Below the pieces are notes generated by a model that did not search any database, was not told where the DNA came from, and saw only the letters and a program-made list of their open reading frames with translations. Positions 9,501 through 17,711 of a stretch of DNA of 64,000 bases are shown here, in pieces (position 1 is the first letter of the stretch; the number at the start of each line of letters is the position of its first letter). Location: the NCBI GenBank assembly GCA_016744135.1, contig JADGEX010000001.1:1313029-1377028 (forward strand). The letters run 5' to 3'. Origin of the DNA: Pseudodesulfovibrio sp. Lineage in GTDB: Bacteria > Desulfobacterota > Desulfovibrionia > Desulfovibrionales > Desulfovibrionaceae. Position numbers and translations under genes: made by a program.

Positions 9501-9588
9501 AAAGGACTTCAAGTATACACTTGAAATCCTTTTTTCTTGCGATGGAGTTGGAGGGAATCGAACCCAAAATCTCTTGAATGGCATTCAA
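9501..9588 (-). repeat. Island left end: tRNA-Ala(GGC) 3' fragment plus terminator
   Basis: Read on the minus strand this is the 3' half of a tRNA: anticodon arm TTGAA-TGGCA-TTCAA, T-arm GGGTTCGATTCC, and an acceptor end finishing CCA at 9543. It is followed by a hairpin terminator. The 5' half is absent. A ~90-bp direct repeat lies at 26211-26300 in the same orientation. Several T-arm bases differ from a normal tRNA, so it is not a working gene. It is interpreted as an attachment-site scar bounding the sulfonate island. Confidence 0.8.
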
Positions 9589-9742
9589 AATGAAGTCCAA
9601 ATTAAATCATAAAACAACTTCTCAATAATAGAAACCTTTTCGCCACCAAATACCGTCACCCAATCGAGCATAACCTCTGTGCCCTTTTAGTCTCGGCTAA
9701 ATATCTTCTAAAAAAACTCTTTTTTATGCCAAATTTCTTGCC

Positions 9743-10468
9743 TCAAAAACAGGAAAACATGGTGTATGTTCCAGAGGTAACAATAAGAAGAAGCAGAATA
9801 TTTCCATACGCCCTCTGCGAAAGGAAACGAGATATGAAAAGTCCTGCGGCACCACCTATTAAAGCTCCGGGGCAGCCTGCGGCATAGTAAGTTAGCGTCT
9901 GGATGTTATGAATGCCTGCCAGCACCTGCCCGGCTAGTATCGTCACACCAGTCATAATGAAACACGCTGCAAGAACACCTTTTGCTTCCTCTTGTGACCA
10001 ACCCAATTTGAAAACATACATGGCGAGCGGCGGACCGTTAAAGCCGAAAAGTGCACCGAGTGTCGTGGAAGCAAACCCGGCTAATACGCCCCAACCAGGT
10101 CCGAGTCCCGTGTGAACTTTTTTGGGTGCCAGCAACCAATACCCAGCATAGGCGACCATGAATATTCCCATGCCTAATTTGAGCGTGTTATTATCTGTAG
10201 TCTGCATGAGCTGGAGGCCAAAGACAGTCCCTGCAACCCCACCTACAAACAGATATCGTAACCGCTTCCATTTGATGTAATGACGATAGTTCCATCCCAT
10301 CTGAAGATTCAAAGTCAGTACGATGAGCGTTGATGTCGGAACCGCTATTTCAAGGGGAACCAAAGCCGCAATAAAAGGCATGGCAACCATGGCTGCCCCG
10401 AAACCAGTTATGTTGTTAACGAAGCCTCCGAGAAACCATGCGAAGAAAAAAATCAGGGTGTTATGCAT
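9743..10468 (-). CDS. TauE/SafE-family permease (possible sulfite exporter)
   Basis: This 241-residue protein has about seven to eight membrane segments and the family's characteristic first half-repeat, FLGGFVNNITGFGAAMVAMP, mirrored in the second half by LGALFGFNGPPLAMYVFK. TauE/SafE proteins are linked to export or uptake of sulfite, sulfoacetate and related anions. Here the gene is divergent from the sigma-54 activator and lies beside a sulfite-releasing lyase, so sulfite or sulfonate export is plausible. A sigma-54 promoter lies so close upstream (10481-10496) that the transcript would start about 2 nt before the ATG. No Shine-Dalgarno is visible. Confidence 0.85.
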   Translation of the reverse strand: MHNTLIFFFAWFLGGFVNNITGFGAAMVAMPFIAALVPLEIAVPTSTLIVLTLNLQMGWNYRHYIKWKRLRYLFVGGVAGTVFGLQLMQTTDNNTLKLGMGIFMVAYAGYWLLAPKKVHTGLGPGWGVLAGFASTTLGALFGFNGPPLAMYVFKLGWSQEEAKGVLAACFIMTGVTILAGQVLAGIHNIQTLTYYAAGCPGALIGGAAGLFISRFLSQRAYGNILLLLIVTSGTYTMFSCF

Positions 10469-10480
10469 GGGATTCGACCA

Positions 10481-10496
10481 AGCAATTACCTTGCCA
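10481..10496 (-). promoter_or_regulatory. Sigma-54 promoter of the TauE-like gene
   Basis: On the minus strand, TGGCAAG-N4-TTGCT has one mismatch to the -24 consensus and a perfect -12 box. The predicted start is near 10470, almost on the ATG at 10468. An activator palindrome lies 60-75 bp upstream. Confidence 0.6.
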
Positions 10497-10556
10497 AATA
10501 TTTATCGAAGGGTCCGCTTGCCCCACTGAGGACTTTGTGACAAAGTGCACTATTCT

Positions 10557-10572
10557 GTTGCAGCACCGCAAC
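10557..10572. promoter_or_regulatory. Activator palindrome, regulator/TauE intergenic
   Basis: GTTGCA-GCAC-CGCAAC is one copy of the GTTGCA-N4-TGCAAC palindrome that recurs upstream of islA and the TRAP operon. It sits between the divergent permease and regulator genes. Confidence 0.55.
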
Positions 10573-10620
10573 AAGCTGTCCTTCAACACACAGGGCTCAC
10601 CTCTTCAAAAGTATGTTATT

Positions 10621-11994
10621 ATGATTAACAAATATTGTTCACAAATCATTGAAACAATGGAAGAAGCTGTTTCCATCAGTGACCCGGACGGGGTTATTCT
10701 CTATTTGAATAAACGGCATGAATTGATTACCGGCATTCCGTCTTTTGAACTGCTTGGCAAATCGGTACATGAATTAGTGCGCCGAGGACTGTTCGACGTT
10801 GTTTTGAATCCTGACATTATGCGCAACAAGCAATCCGAAACACGGGTGCAAGAACTCGGCAATGGACGTAAAGTGGTGCTTGATGGACACCCGGTATTTG
10901 ACGAAAATGAAGAGGTTGCACTTGTTGTCACTTATCTTCGTGATATTACAAAACTAGCTGAAATGCGTGAACAAATGTCTTCTCAACAGGAACTTCTGGA
11001 GGCTTATCAAAAACTCCAGAGCTTTGACAGCGCCCTTGAAAAGGTGCCGCCAGTTGTTCAAAGCAAGCCTATGAAGCGATTATACGGCCAGTTGGGAATT
11101 ATTGCAGAAACAGATGCCACGGTCTTGCTTCTGGGGGAAACTGGCGTCGGCAAAGATGTTTTTGCACGTAAGCTGCACAGGCTGAGTGACCGAGCTGACA
11201 AAGCGTTTGTAAAGGCTGATTGCGGCAGTATGCCGGAGAATCTTATTGAAACGGAACTGTTCGGCTATGCTCCGGGCACATTTTCCGGTGGAAATAAAAA
11301 TGGTAAAATTGGTCTCATCGAAACGGCTTCCGGCGGCACACTCTTTCTTGATGAAATAGGGGAATTACCGCTGCTCATGCAGACGAAACTGCTCAGGCTT
11401 CTACAGGACAGGGAAATCGTTCGCGTTGGAGCAACCACACCTCAAGATGTAAACGTCCGCATTGTTGCTGCAACCAATAAATCACTGGAAAAAGAAGTTG
11501 AAGCAGGCCGGTTCCGCAGTGACTTGTACTATCGTCTAAAAGTCGCGGTTATCGACATCCCACCCTTGAGAAAGCGTAAGGCCGATATTTTGCCGATGGC
11601 ACGTCTTTTCTTGAAATCTTTTTGTCAAAAATATCAGCGGGACATAACGTTCACCCAGGAAACGGAAGACTCATTGCTCAATCATACATGGCCTGGCAAT
11701 GTCCGAGAATTAGAGAATCTGATTCTTGGTTGCGTGGTGACGTCCAAAAAGAATATTATAGAGGTGGCGGACTTGCCGTTTTCCCCGACCACTGAGATAC
11801 GTGTTTCCACCGGAGACGGATTGGACGGTATGAAAATATCCGGAAAATCCATGAAGAATATTCTCGATGAAGTGGAAAAAACCATTATATTGAACGGAAT
11901 GGAGCGTGTGGGCAATATCGCCAAGCTCGCCAAGGAGCTGAACCTTGACCGCACCACTGTGTTTCGCAAACTCAAGAAATATGGAGCGCGATAA
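10621..11994 (+). CDS. PAS-domain sigma-54-dependent activator of the sulfonate island
   Basis: This 457-residue regulator has an N-terminal PAS domain (~5-110, ISDPDGVILYLNKRHELITG), a linker coiled coil, an AAA+ domain with Walker A GETGVGKD (~172-179) and Walker B GGTLFLDEIGEL, and a Fis-type C-terminal HTH (ANLAKELNLDRTTVFRKLK-like). The sigma-54 contact loop reads GTFSGG rather than GAFTGA. I start at the ATG at 10621, where the PAS domain begins, because the longer upstream reading frame crosses the promoter region and looks like no domain. The gene is convergent with islBA and divergent from the TauE-like permease. It is the only activator in the island, so it probably binds the GTTGCA palindromes. 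Confidence 0.88.
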   Translation: MINKYCSQIIETMEEAVSISDPDGVILYLNKRHELITGIPSFELLGKSVHELVRRGLFDVVLNPDIMRNKQSETRVQELGNGRKVVLDGHPVFDENEEVALVVTYLRDITKLAEMREQMSSQQELLEAYQKLQSFDSALEKVPPVVQSKPMKRLYGQLGIIAETDATVLLLGETGVGKDVFARKLHRLSDRADKAFVKADCGSMPENLIETELFGYAPGTFSGGNKNGKIGLIETASGGTLFLDEIGELPLLMQTKLLRLLQDREIVRVGATTPQDVNVRIVAATNKSLEKEVEAGRFRSDLYYRLKVAVIDIPPLRKRKADILPMARLFLKSFCQKYQRDITFTQETEDSLLNHTWPGNVRELENLILGCVVTSKKNIIEVADLPFSPTTEIRVSTGDGLDGMKISGKSMKNILDEVEKTIILNGMERVGNIAKLAKELNLDRTTVFRKLKKYGAR

Positions 11995-12021
11995 GCACTT
12001 TCACACACTTTTTTAAACGTC

Positions 12022-12057
12022 GACGCGCCCCCTGTCTTTTTAGACTGGGGGCGCGTC
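12022..12057. terminator. Bidirectional terminator between regulator and activase
   Basis: GACGCGCCCCC pairs with GGGGGCGCGTC, extended inward by a TCT/AGA pair after a mismatch. It lies between the two convergent genes, with T-rich flanks on both strands. Confidence 0.85.
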
Positions 12058-12099
12058 TTCTTTCAGGGGAGGAGGTTTGGACCTTGCAACAGGGTCCTG

Positions 12100-13023
12100 T
12101 TATGCATTTCGAAATCTGTCGTTGGCCTCTTTCTCCAGCGGACGCAGTTTTCCCATAATTTCTGTGTCGAGGGCCTTGCCTTCGTAAGGGAATTCCATGC
12201 CGAGGTATGCGTATTTGGGCTGGCCCATGCGATGATAGGGAAGCAACTCGTATGAGATGTTCGAACGTACCGGAATAAAATCGATGATACTCTGAATTTC
12301 CTCGATGGTATCGTTGAACTCAGGAATTATCGGCGTGCGGACCAGGATGGGCAAATTCGGAAAATCGTCCACCAGACACTTAATATTGTCGAGAATACGT
12401 CGGTTGCTGACACCGGTACCCTTCTTGTGTTTCTCATCGTCGTGGGCTTTTATATCAATAATCAGTTCATCAAGAAATTCACAGACGGCCTTAAGGTCTT
12501 CATAGGAAGCGTAACCGCAGGTTTCCATGGCGGTCTTGATACGGCGTTTCTTTGCTTCCTTGAGCAATGCCAGCGCAAATTCTGGCTGGGACAAAGCTTC
12601 ACCGCCGCTCAGGGTCATACCTCCGCCTGACCGGGCGTAAAAGGCCGCTTCTTTTTCCACTTCATCTATCACCGCGCCAACAGTCATGGTTTTGCCATAA
12701 ACACACAAGGCATCGGAAGCGCAATTGTCCGCGCAAGTATGACATTGAACACACTTTTCAGGATCAATGGCTATCAGCTTATCTTCGGTAGCAGAAATAG
12801 CGCCTTCAGGACACATTCGTATACATCGAGTACATTTGTCGGTGGTTAAACATTTGCCCGGGTTGTATCCCATCTGCGGCTTCATTTTCTGCGACTCGGG
12901 GTTGCTACACCAAGCACAGCGAAGCGGGCATCCTTTCATGAACACAATGGTTCGAATGCCAGCTCCATCATGCACGGAAAAATTCTGGATATTGAAGACA
13001 ATGCCTTCGTTTAGTTTACTCAT
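12100..13023 (-). CDS. islB: Glycyl-radical enzyme activase (radical SAM)
   Basis: This 307-residue radical SAM enzyme has CMKGCPLRCAWCSNPES near residue 30, giving the CxxxCxxC ligands of the SAM-binding cluster. Two ferredoxin-type CxxCxxCxxxC blocks follow at ~58-112 (CTRCIRMCPEG, CVQCHTCADNC). The GGE-like motif GGGMTLSGGEAL is present. It installs the glycyl radical on the lyase encoded just upstream, 131 bp away on the same strand, with a hairpin between them that may lower its expression. A GAAAGGA ribosome site precedes the ATG. The symbol follows the lyase assignment; if the lyase is HpsG-like this would be HpsH-like. Confidence 0.88.
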   Translation of the reverse strand: MSKLNEGIVFNIQNFSVHDGAGIRTIVFMKGCPLRCAWCSNPESQKMKPQMGYNPGKCLTTDKCTRCIRMCPEGAISATEDKLIAIDPEKCVQCHTCADNCASDALCVYGKTMTVGAVIDEVEKEAAFYARSGGGMTLSGGEALSQPEFALALLKEAKKRRIKTAMETCGYASYEDLKAVCEFLDELIIDIKAHDDEKHKKGTGVSNRRILDNIKCLVDDFPNLPILVRTPIIPEFNDTIEEIQSIIDFIPVRSNISYELLPYHRMGQPKYAYLGMEFPYEGKALDTEIMGKLRPLEKEANDRFRNA

Positions 13024-13110
13024 GACTGTTTCCTTTCTTGAGTATGAAATTCTTTAAGGCCGGGAAAAAGCGTGCAATGCGTAGTGGCAGCCCCGAAAGT
13101 TCAATAAAAT

Positions 13111-13139
13111 GCGGGGAGCAGGCAAAGCCCACTCCCCGC
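13111..13139 (-). terminator. Intergenic hairpin between lyase and activase genes
   Basis: GCGGGGAG pairs with CTCCCCGC across a 13-nt loop, followed on the minus strand by a short T-rich run. It is likely an attenuator or processing site that makes activase transcripts scarcer than lyase transcripts. Confidence 0.6.
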
Positions 13140-13154
13140 GATATAGTCTATCAG

Positions 13155-15626
13155 TTACATTTGTACGTGTTCGGTACGATTGATGATGTCGTTCTGCAAA
13201 TCGCGGGAAAGATCGCAGAAATATGCGGAGTAACCGGCGATACGAACGAGCAGGCTGCGGTACTTGTCAGGATTGGCCTGAGCTTCGAGCAGAGTCTTTT
13301 TGTTGATGATGTTGAACTGGAGATGCCAGAGGTGCAGGTCGCACCATGTACGGATCAGGTCAACGAGCTTCTGAGTACCGGCTTCACCTTCGACAACTTT
13401 CGGAGAAAGCTTGACGTTCAGCAAACGAGATGCCCGATTTTTCATGCCACGGTTCTTGGAATGGTAATTGGACATCAGAACTGCGGTGGGGCCTTTTTGG
13501 TCTGCACCGTGGGATGCGGAGGCACCGTCGGACAGAGCGGTCCATGCTTCACGACCATTGGGGGTTGCGGAAACAACCTTACCGAAAGGTACGTGAGAAG
13601 TGATGGGCACGTAACGAACGTCGAGGTTCACGCCGCGTTCTTCGGAGTACTTATGAGCGTATTCCTGGCAAACGCAGTCAATTTTCTTGGCAATTGCGTC
13701 AGCGTAGGAATCATTGTTTCCGTAGCAAGGAGCGGAACGAAGGATCTCGCGAGTTTCTTCGTGCCCTTCGAAGTTCACCTTCAGGGCGTCTACGACTTCC
13801 TGCATCGTCAGCTTCTTGTCTTCGAAGACCAGCTTCTTGATAGCGGAAAGAGAGTCGACCACGGTGCCGTAACCAAGGAATTCAAAGTAGGAATACTCAA
13901 GGCCGCCCGGAATGGTCTGACTCTGCAAGTCCATGCCTTCTTTCATGCACAGGTCGTGCAGGACGGAAGCCAGGGGAGAAGCAAAGTGTTCGGGACGCAG
14001 ACTATCAACGATGTACTGCTGACGGAAAGCTTTCACGAGCAGATTGTTGTGCTGCTTCAGGTAAGCTTCATAGAATTCGTCCCAGCTCTTGAACTCACCA
14101 GCCTCACCTGTTTCGAGACCGACAACTTCTTCACCGTACTTAAGCATGCGACCATTATGCATGGTCATTTCCATGGCAGTGGCGAAGTTGATGTAAACAC
14201 AACCGGAAGTGTAGGTCTCGCAGTTGGGCATACGGGCTTCGGTGCAACCGGACACGGAATAGTCCATGGCCTGATCTAACGGTGCGCCCTTGGCGGTGTA
14301 GAGCGGAATGATTTCTTCGTCGTTGATGAGTTTCGGGAAACCGGAACCATCCTTGATGGTCTCAGCAATCTCAGCGAGGAAACGCTCGGGAGAGTTGGAA
14401 TGAATACGAGTTGCGAGGTCAGGGTAGTTCAACGGGAACTCACGCTTGGACTCAAGGAACAAGTAAGTAAGTTCGTTGGTTGCATCATCACCGTCCGGGG
14501 TCTGTCCACCGATAGTGACAGCTTCCCAATGAGCATAACCTTCATTGAATTCGTTGCCTGTAGGGTTGATGTACAGATCAATGAACTGAGCCATTTCGAC
14601 CCACATATTTTCCAGAAGTTCCTTGGCCTGTTCGGGAGTCAAAATGCCGGCCTTAATATCCTGCTCGTAGAAAGGAAGCAGGTACTGATCCATGCGACCG
14701 TTGGAGATGATGGCGGAAGCCTTCTGCTCAATACGGGAGAACATCTGAACGAACCATTGGGACTGAATAGCATCGCGGAAGTCTTTTGCAGGTTCGGCAG
14801 GCATGCGTTCACAACGGTCTGCCATTGCAAGCAGTTCGGCCTTGCGGATCTTATCGGTCTCAACTTCTGCCTGCTCGCGGGCGAGGTCGGCGTGACGACG
14901 TGCCCAGAGGACAATAGCATCGCAGATGATAACCATGGCTTCATAGAAAGGACGTTTTTCCCAAGTCTGAACAGGACTTTCAGCGTCCAGCTCAGCCATT
15001 TTTTCAAGAGCTTCGCGTTTGATGTCGTTGAAGCCGCGCTTCAGGACCTTGTCGTAGTCATGTACCCACTGGAGAGCGGAACGGTAAGAAGACGTCTCGG
15101 AAACAACAAATTTGGACTTCAAGCCATGGTCGTCGTCGTAGGTGACACCGCGCAGGTCGTCAGGCATGGCGCCGTTCAGGTGCTCATGGTAGGTCTTGCC
15201 TTCCCAGTAAGGAGCGATCTCGTTGACAACGATGTCTACTTCTTCAGGGGTAATCTTGAAGGGACTCTTTTCGCGCTTGTCCAGATCCTTGAGGATGGAG
15301 TAAAAATCACCATCAATTTCAGGGTACAGGATGCCGTAACGACCCAGCTTACCGGAACGACCGGCGATGAGGGATTTAGGGGTGATGTATACGGACATCT
15401 TCTCAGCGCAGTTTTTCAACGCCTTGGCCCAACGCAAAACGAGGGGCTGACCTTCGGTCTTCTTCATGGATTCGGTGAAAAAGCGGGCGCGTTCGATATC
15501 AATGAACGGGGTGGTCATATGAAAGGAATCAAGCATTTCGTATACGCGTTCACGGCCCTCTCGGGTATCAACGCTATTCGCGATACGCTCTTCCTGTGGG
15601 GAAAGACAGCAGTCATAGTTCGTCAT
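13155..15626 (-). CDS. islA: Glycyl-radical C-S lyase (isethionate sulfite-lyase type)
   Basis: This 823-residue protein has the full PFL-like fold. The radical site Gly798 lies in RIAGYSAYF, the thiyl Cys461 and base Glu463 in SGCTEARM. Arg182, Gln186, Trp367 and Arg671 fall at positions which, from memory, correspond to the Desulfovibrio IslA active site (Arg189, Gln193, Trp374, Cys468, Glu470, Arg678, Gly805) with a constant offset of 7. IslA cleaves isethionate to acetaldehyde and sulfite, which feeds dissimilatory sulfite reductase. One position (Ile675, where I expect Phe) does not match, so the related dihydroxypropanesulfonate lyase HpsG cannot be excluded. The gene is transcribed from a sigma-54 promoter with upstream activator palindromes and is followed by its activase. 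Confidence 0.82.
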   Translation of the reverse strand: MTNYDCCLSPQEERIANSVDTREGRERVYEMLDSFHMTTPFIDIERARFFTESMKKTEGQPLVLRWAKALKNCAEKMSVYITPKSLIAGRSGKLGRYGILYPEIDGDFYSILKDLDKREKSPFKITPEEVDIVVNEIAPYWEGKTYHEHLNGAMPDDLRGVTYDDDHGLKSKFVVSETSSYRSALQWVHDYDKVLKRGFNDIKREALEKMAELDAESPVQTWEKRPFYEAMVIICDAIVLWARRHADLAREQAEVETDKIRKAELLAMADRCERMPAEPAKDFRDAIQSQWFVQMFSRIEQKASAIISNGRMDQYLLPFYEQDIKAGILTPEQAKELLENMWVEMAQFIDLYINPTGNEFNEGYAHWEAVTIGGQTPDGDDATNELTYLFLESKREFPLNYPDLATRIHSNSPERFLAEIAETIKDGSGFPKLINDEEIIPLYTAKGAPLDQAMDYSVSGCTEARMPNCETYTSGCVYINFATAMEMTMHNGRMLKYGEEVVGLETGEAGEFKSWDEFYEAYLKQHNNLLVKAFRQQYIVDSLRPEHFASPLASVLHDLCMKEGMDLQSQTIPGGLEYSYFEFLGYGTVVDSLSAIKKLVFEDKKLTMQEVVDALKVNFEGHEETREILRSAPCYGNNDSYADAIAKKIDCVCQEYAHKYSEERGVNLDVRYVPITSHVPFGKVVSATPNGREAWTALSDGASASHGADQKGPTAVLMSNYHSKNRGMKNRASRLLNVKLSPKVVEGEAGTQKLVDLIRTWCDLHLWHLQFNIINKKTLLEAQANPDKYRSLLVRIAGYSAYFCDLSRDLQNDIINRTEHVQM

Positions 15627-15720
15627 GATGGTTCTCCTGGTGAATGAAATTGTGTTAAACTCAATATTTTTTTTGCCAATGTTGTGTTAAATCCTTGCGC
15701 TCAAAACGCTATTCACCATG

Positions 15721-15736
15721 AGCAACTACAGTGCCA
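15721..15736 (-). promoter_or_regulatory. Sigma-54 promoter of islAB
   Basis: On the minus strand, TGGCACT-N4-TTGCT is nearly the full consensus. The start would lie near 15710, giving an 80-nt leader before islA. Activator palindromes lie 80-155 bp upstream. Confidence 0.8.
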
Positions 15737-15815
15737 AACGCGTAACATGTTGATCTTTAAAGATTATCTTCTATATCCTCATTATCTCCCCCCCCTTGAG
15801 AAAAAAAGCACTTGT

Positions 15816-15890
15816 GTTGCACCCATACAACAATCTGCTCAAATCAAGATAAATATCAATAGTTTATTAACACTGTTGCACTGTTGCACA
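15816..15890. promoter_or_regulatory. Activator palindromes shared by islA and the divergent amidohydrolase gene
   Basis: GTTGCA-CCCA-TACAAC (15816-15831) and GTTGCA-CTGT-TGCACA (15875-15890) are near copies of the GTTGCA-N4-TGCAAC palindrome; a further TTGCAAC lies at 15901. They lie between two divergent sigma-54 promoters at enhancer-like distances from both. Confidence 0.6.
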
Positions 15891-16070
15891 GCGTGATGAA
15901 TTGCAACCAAATGCGAAGATAAGTATGCGACCGAAAGACCTGAGGGAATTTTAATGAACAAAAAAAACGTCTGGTGCATATATTTTATGTAATGGGCTGG
16001 TAAATCGGGACGTGAATATTGTCACAGAAAGATAAAAGAGAGTCTGAACAGACAAGAAAGCAGCCGTGCA

Positions 16071-16086
16071 TGGCATCACGCTTGCT
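16071..16086 (+). promoter_or_regulatory. Sigma-54 promoter of the amidohydrolase gene
   Basis: TGGCATC-N4-TTGCT lies 46 bp before the GTG start, with a perfect -12 box and one or two changes in the -24 box. Confidence 0.7.
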
Positions 16087-16131
16087 ATTTACGGAACAAT
16101 CTCATGCACACAAATATAAGGAGAATACACC

Positions 16132-16962
16132 GTGCAAATAATTGATTTCCGTTTCCGTCCCAACACGCAGGCAACCATTGACGGCTTTACCAACAGCACC
16201 ATGTTTAAAGGCATGTTTGCCAAGATCGATTTGACACATCTGGTGGCACAGGAAGTCCCGGAAGTTGTCGAAATGATCAAAAAGCACAACGTTGTAAAGG
16301 CCGTCATCACCGGCCGTGACTGCTCCATGACCTACGATGCTGCCGCTAACAACGAAGGCGTCATCTCTTTTGTAAAAGACTTCCCGGAAATTTTTCTTGG
16401 CTTCATGGGTGTTGACCCTCACAAAGGAATGAACGGCATTTATGAATTGACGCGCCAGATTACTGAAGAAGGAATGCACGGTGCAGCCATCGACCCGTAT
16501 CTGGCAAAGATTTTTGTCAATGACGCCAAGTACTACCCAATTTACAGCAAATGCTGCGAGTTGGATATTCCCATTGTTGTTGCCACAGGACCGGGAACAT
16601 TGGTTCCTGGTGCCGTTATGGAGCATTCTGCTCCGCGTTACATCGACTATGTCGCCCGTGACTTCCCGCAATTGAAGATCATCATCAGCCATGGCGGGTA
16701 TCCTTGGGTTGAAGAGGCAATAATGGTCACGGAACGCAATGAAAATGTGTACATGGAACTCTCCGAGTATGAACGTCACCCTGGTGGGAAATCTTACATC
16801 AAAGCTGCCATAAACCTGATCGGTGACAAGCTTCTTTTTGCCAGCGCTCACCCCGGGGCGGACTTCCGTGATGCTATCGCCATGTACAAGGATTTTGGCC
16901 TTTCCGAAGAGATCATGGAGCAAATCATGTATAAAAATGCGGAAAAGGTTCTCGGACTCTAA
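16132..16962 (+). CDS. Amidohydrolase-2 family TIM-barrel protein lacking usual metal ligands
   Basis: This 276-residue protein has the amidohydrolase-2 outline: an N-terminal IIDFRFRP strand, a GFMGVDP turn, IIISHGGYPWVEEA near residue 185, and FASAHPGADF near 240. The usual HxH of the first strand is RFR, and the usual terminal GTDYP Asp is Ala (SAHP), so canonical metal-dependent hydrolysis is doubtful. The start is GTG, with AAGGAG 9 nt upstream. It has its own sigma-54 promoter shared with the islA control region and ends at a strong terminator, so it is co-regulated with the lyase. Its reaction is unknown. An accessory role with the lyase product (an aldehyde or ketone) is conjecture. 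Confidence 0.8.
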   Translation: MQIIDFRFRPNTQATIDGFTNSTMFKGMFAKIDLTHLVAQEVPEVVEMIKKHNVVKAVITGRDCSMTYDAAANNEGVISFVKDFPEIFLGFMGVDPHKGMNGIYELTRQITEEGMHGAAIDPYLAKIFVNDAKYYPIYSKCCELDIPIVVATGPGTLVPGAVMEHSAPRYIDYVARDFPQLKIIISHGGYPWVEEAIMVTERNENVYMELSEYERHPGGKSYIKAAINLIGDKLLFASAHPGADFRDAIAMYKDFGLSEEIMEQIMYKNAEKVLGL

Positions 16963-16985
16963 CCAAACAACTTTGTATTCCAATG

Positions 16986-17017
16986 AAAAGGAGGAGTTTC
17001 GGCTCCTCCTTTTTTTT
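16986..17017 (+). terminator. Terminator of the amidohydrolase gene
   Basis: AAGGAGGAG pairs with CTCCTCCTT across a 6-nt loop, followed by a run of eight T residues. Confidence 0.9.
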
Positions 17018-17053
17018 GTTGAGTAATCTGATCAAGAATATTATCAGGTGACT

Positions 17054-17086
17054 GTTGCGCCTGCGCAACCGTTGCACACATGCAAC
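17054..17086. promoter_or_regulatory. Tandem activator palindromes upstream of the TRAP operon
   Basis: Two perfect palindromes in tandem, GTTGCG-CCTG-CGCAAC (17054-17069) and GTTGCA-CACA-TGCAAC (17071-17086), start 17 bp apart. They are the best copies of the motif in the island and lie ~270 bp upstream of the sigma-54 promoter at 17353. Confidence 0.65.
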
Positions 17087-17352
17087 ATTTTTGTATTTTT
17101 ACTTTAATTTAATACACTTACGGCTAAAATAGAATACCCTCTCATCCTTATGTTGTCGGATTGCCACACTACTGTGAAACTTTTCACAGCATTGGATTCG
17201 CACTTCAAACAAAAGAAATTGCCAGTTTATTGATTCTCTTTTCCTACAATAATAAAAAATGTTTTTACGACTTAAGATTTCAGATTCTTACACGCTGAAA
17301 TAATTGTACTTATTTTCACAACACAGCCTCCTAGTAATCATTTTCACATGCA

Positions 17353-17368
17353 AGGCACACCATTTGCA
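17353..17368 (+). promoter_or_regulatory. Sigma-54 promoter of the TRAP operon
   Basis: AGGCACA-N4-TTGCA has a perfect -12 box; the first base of the -24 box differs. It leaves a ~330-nt leader before dctP that contains a small open frame with a strong ribosome site. Confidence 0.6.
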
Positions 17369-17596
17369 AATCGTGAAAAAACGCACACTGGTTTTTTCGA
17401 CGAGAAAATTCTTTTTTCTCCTTCCCAAATGGTTGCGGCACCTTGGTGCCAAAGCAAACTGGAAAATAAAAAACTAGATGCCACGCTGACCACTAGGCAT
17501 TGGGCCATAGGTTTGAACATTGCTAATTTTTAATGGTTTGGGAAGAAAATCACAGTCAAGTTGGCCTCAATTTTATGCTGTCCGAGGAGGGCAAGG

Positions 17597-17710
17597 ATGA
17601 CAATTGATAATGCCGCTGAACAACAAAGTAATTCTGTGACTAATTTTAAATTTCTCTCTCAAAATTCGATTGCTGAAATCATATTTTTAACCCGTCAAAC
17701 TGGAGTGTAA
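17597..17710 (+). CDS. Small leader ORF coupled to dctP
   Basis: This is a 37-codon frame, ATG at 17597 to TAA at 17708-17710, preceded by GAGGAGGGCAAGG, the strongest ribosome site in the region. It stops one base before the dctP start. The dctP gene's own Shine-Dalgarno (GGAG) lies inside its last codons, so translation is probably coupled. I do not recognise the peptide; it begins MTIDNAAEQQSNS and shows no membrane segment. Confidence 0.45.
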   Translation: MTIDNAAEQQSNSVTNFKFLSQNSIAEIIFLTRQTGV

Positions 17711-17711
17711 A

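Noticed and set aside
9501..9588. A working tRNA-Ala gene
   Set aside because: Only the 3' half is present and the T-arm is damaged; there is no D-arm or 5' acceptor strand. The same applies to 26211-26300.
13038..15647. Two long plus-strand frames (413 and 415 codons) across the lyase gene
   Set aside because: They are antisense to islA, have no recognisable domains, and owe their length to the codon bias of the real gene on the minus strand.
17348..17533. A 61-codon frame in the TRAP leader
   Set aside because: It overlaps the predicted sigma-54 promoter, has no ribosome site and no family resemblance.
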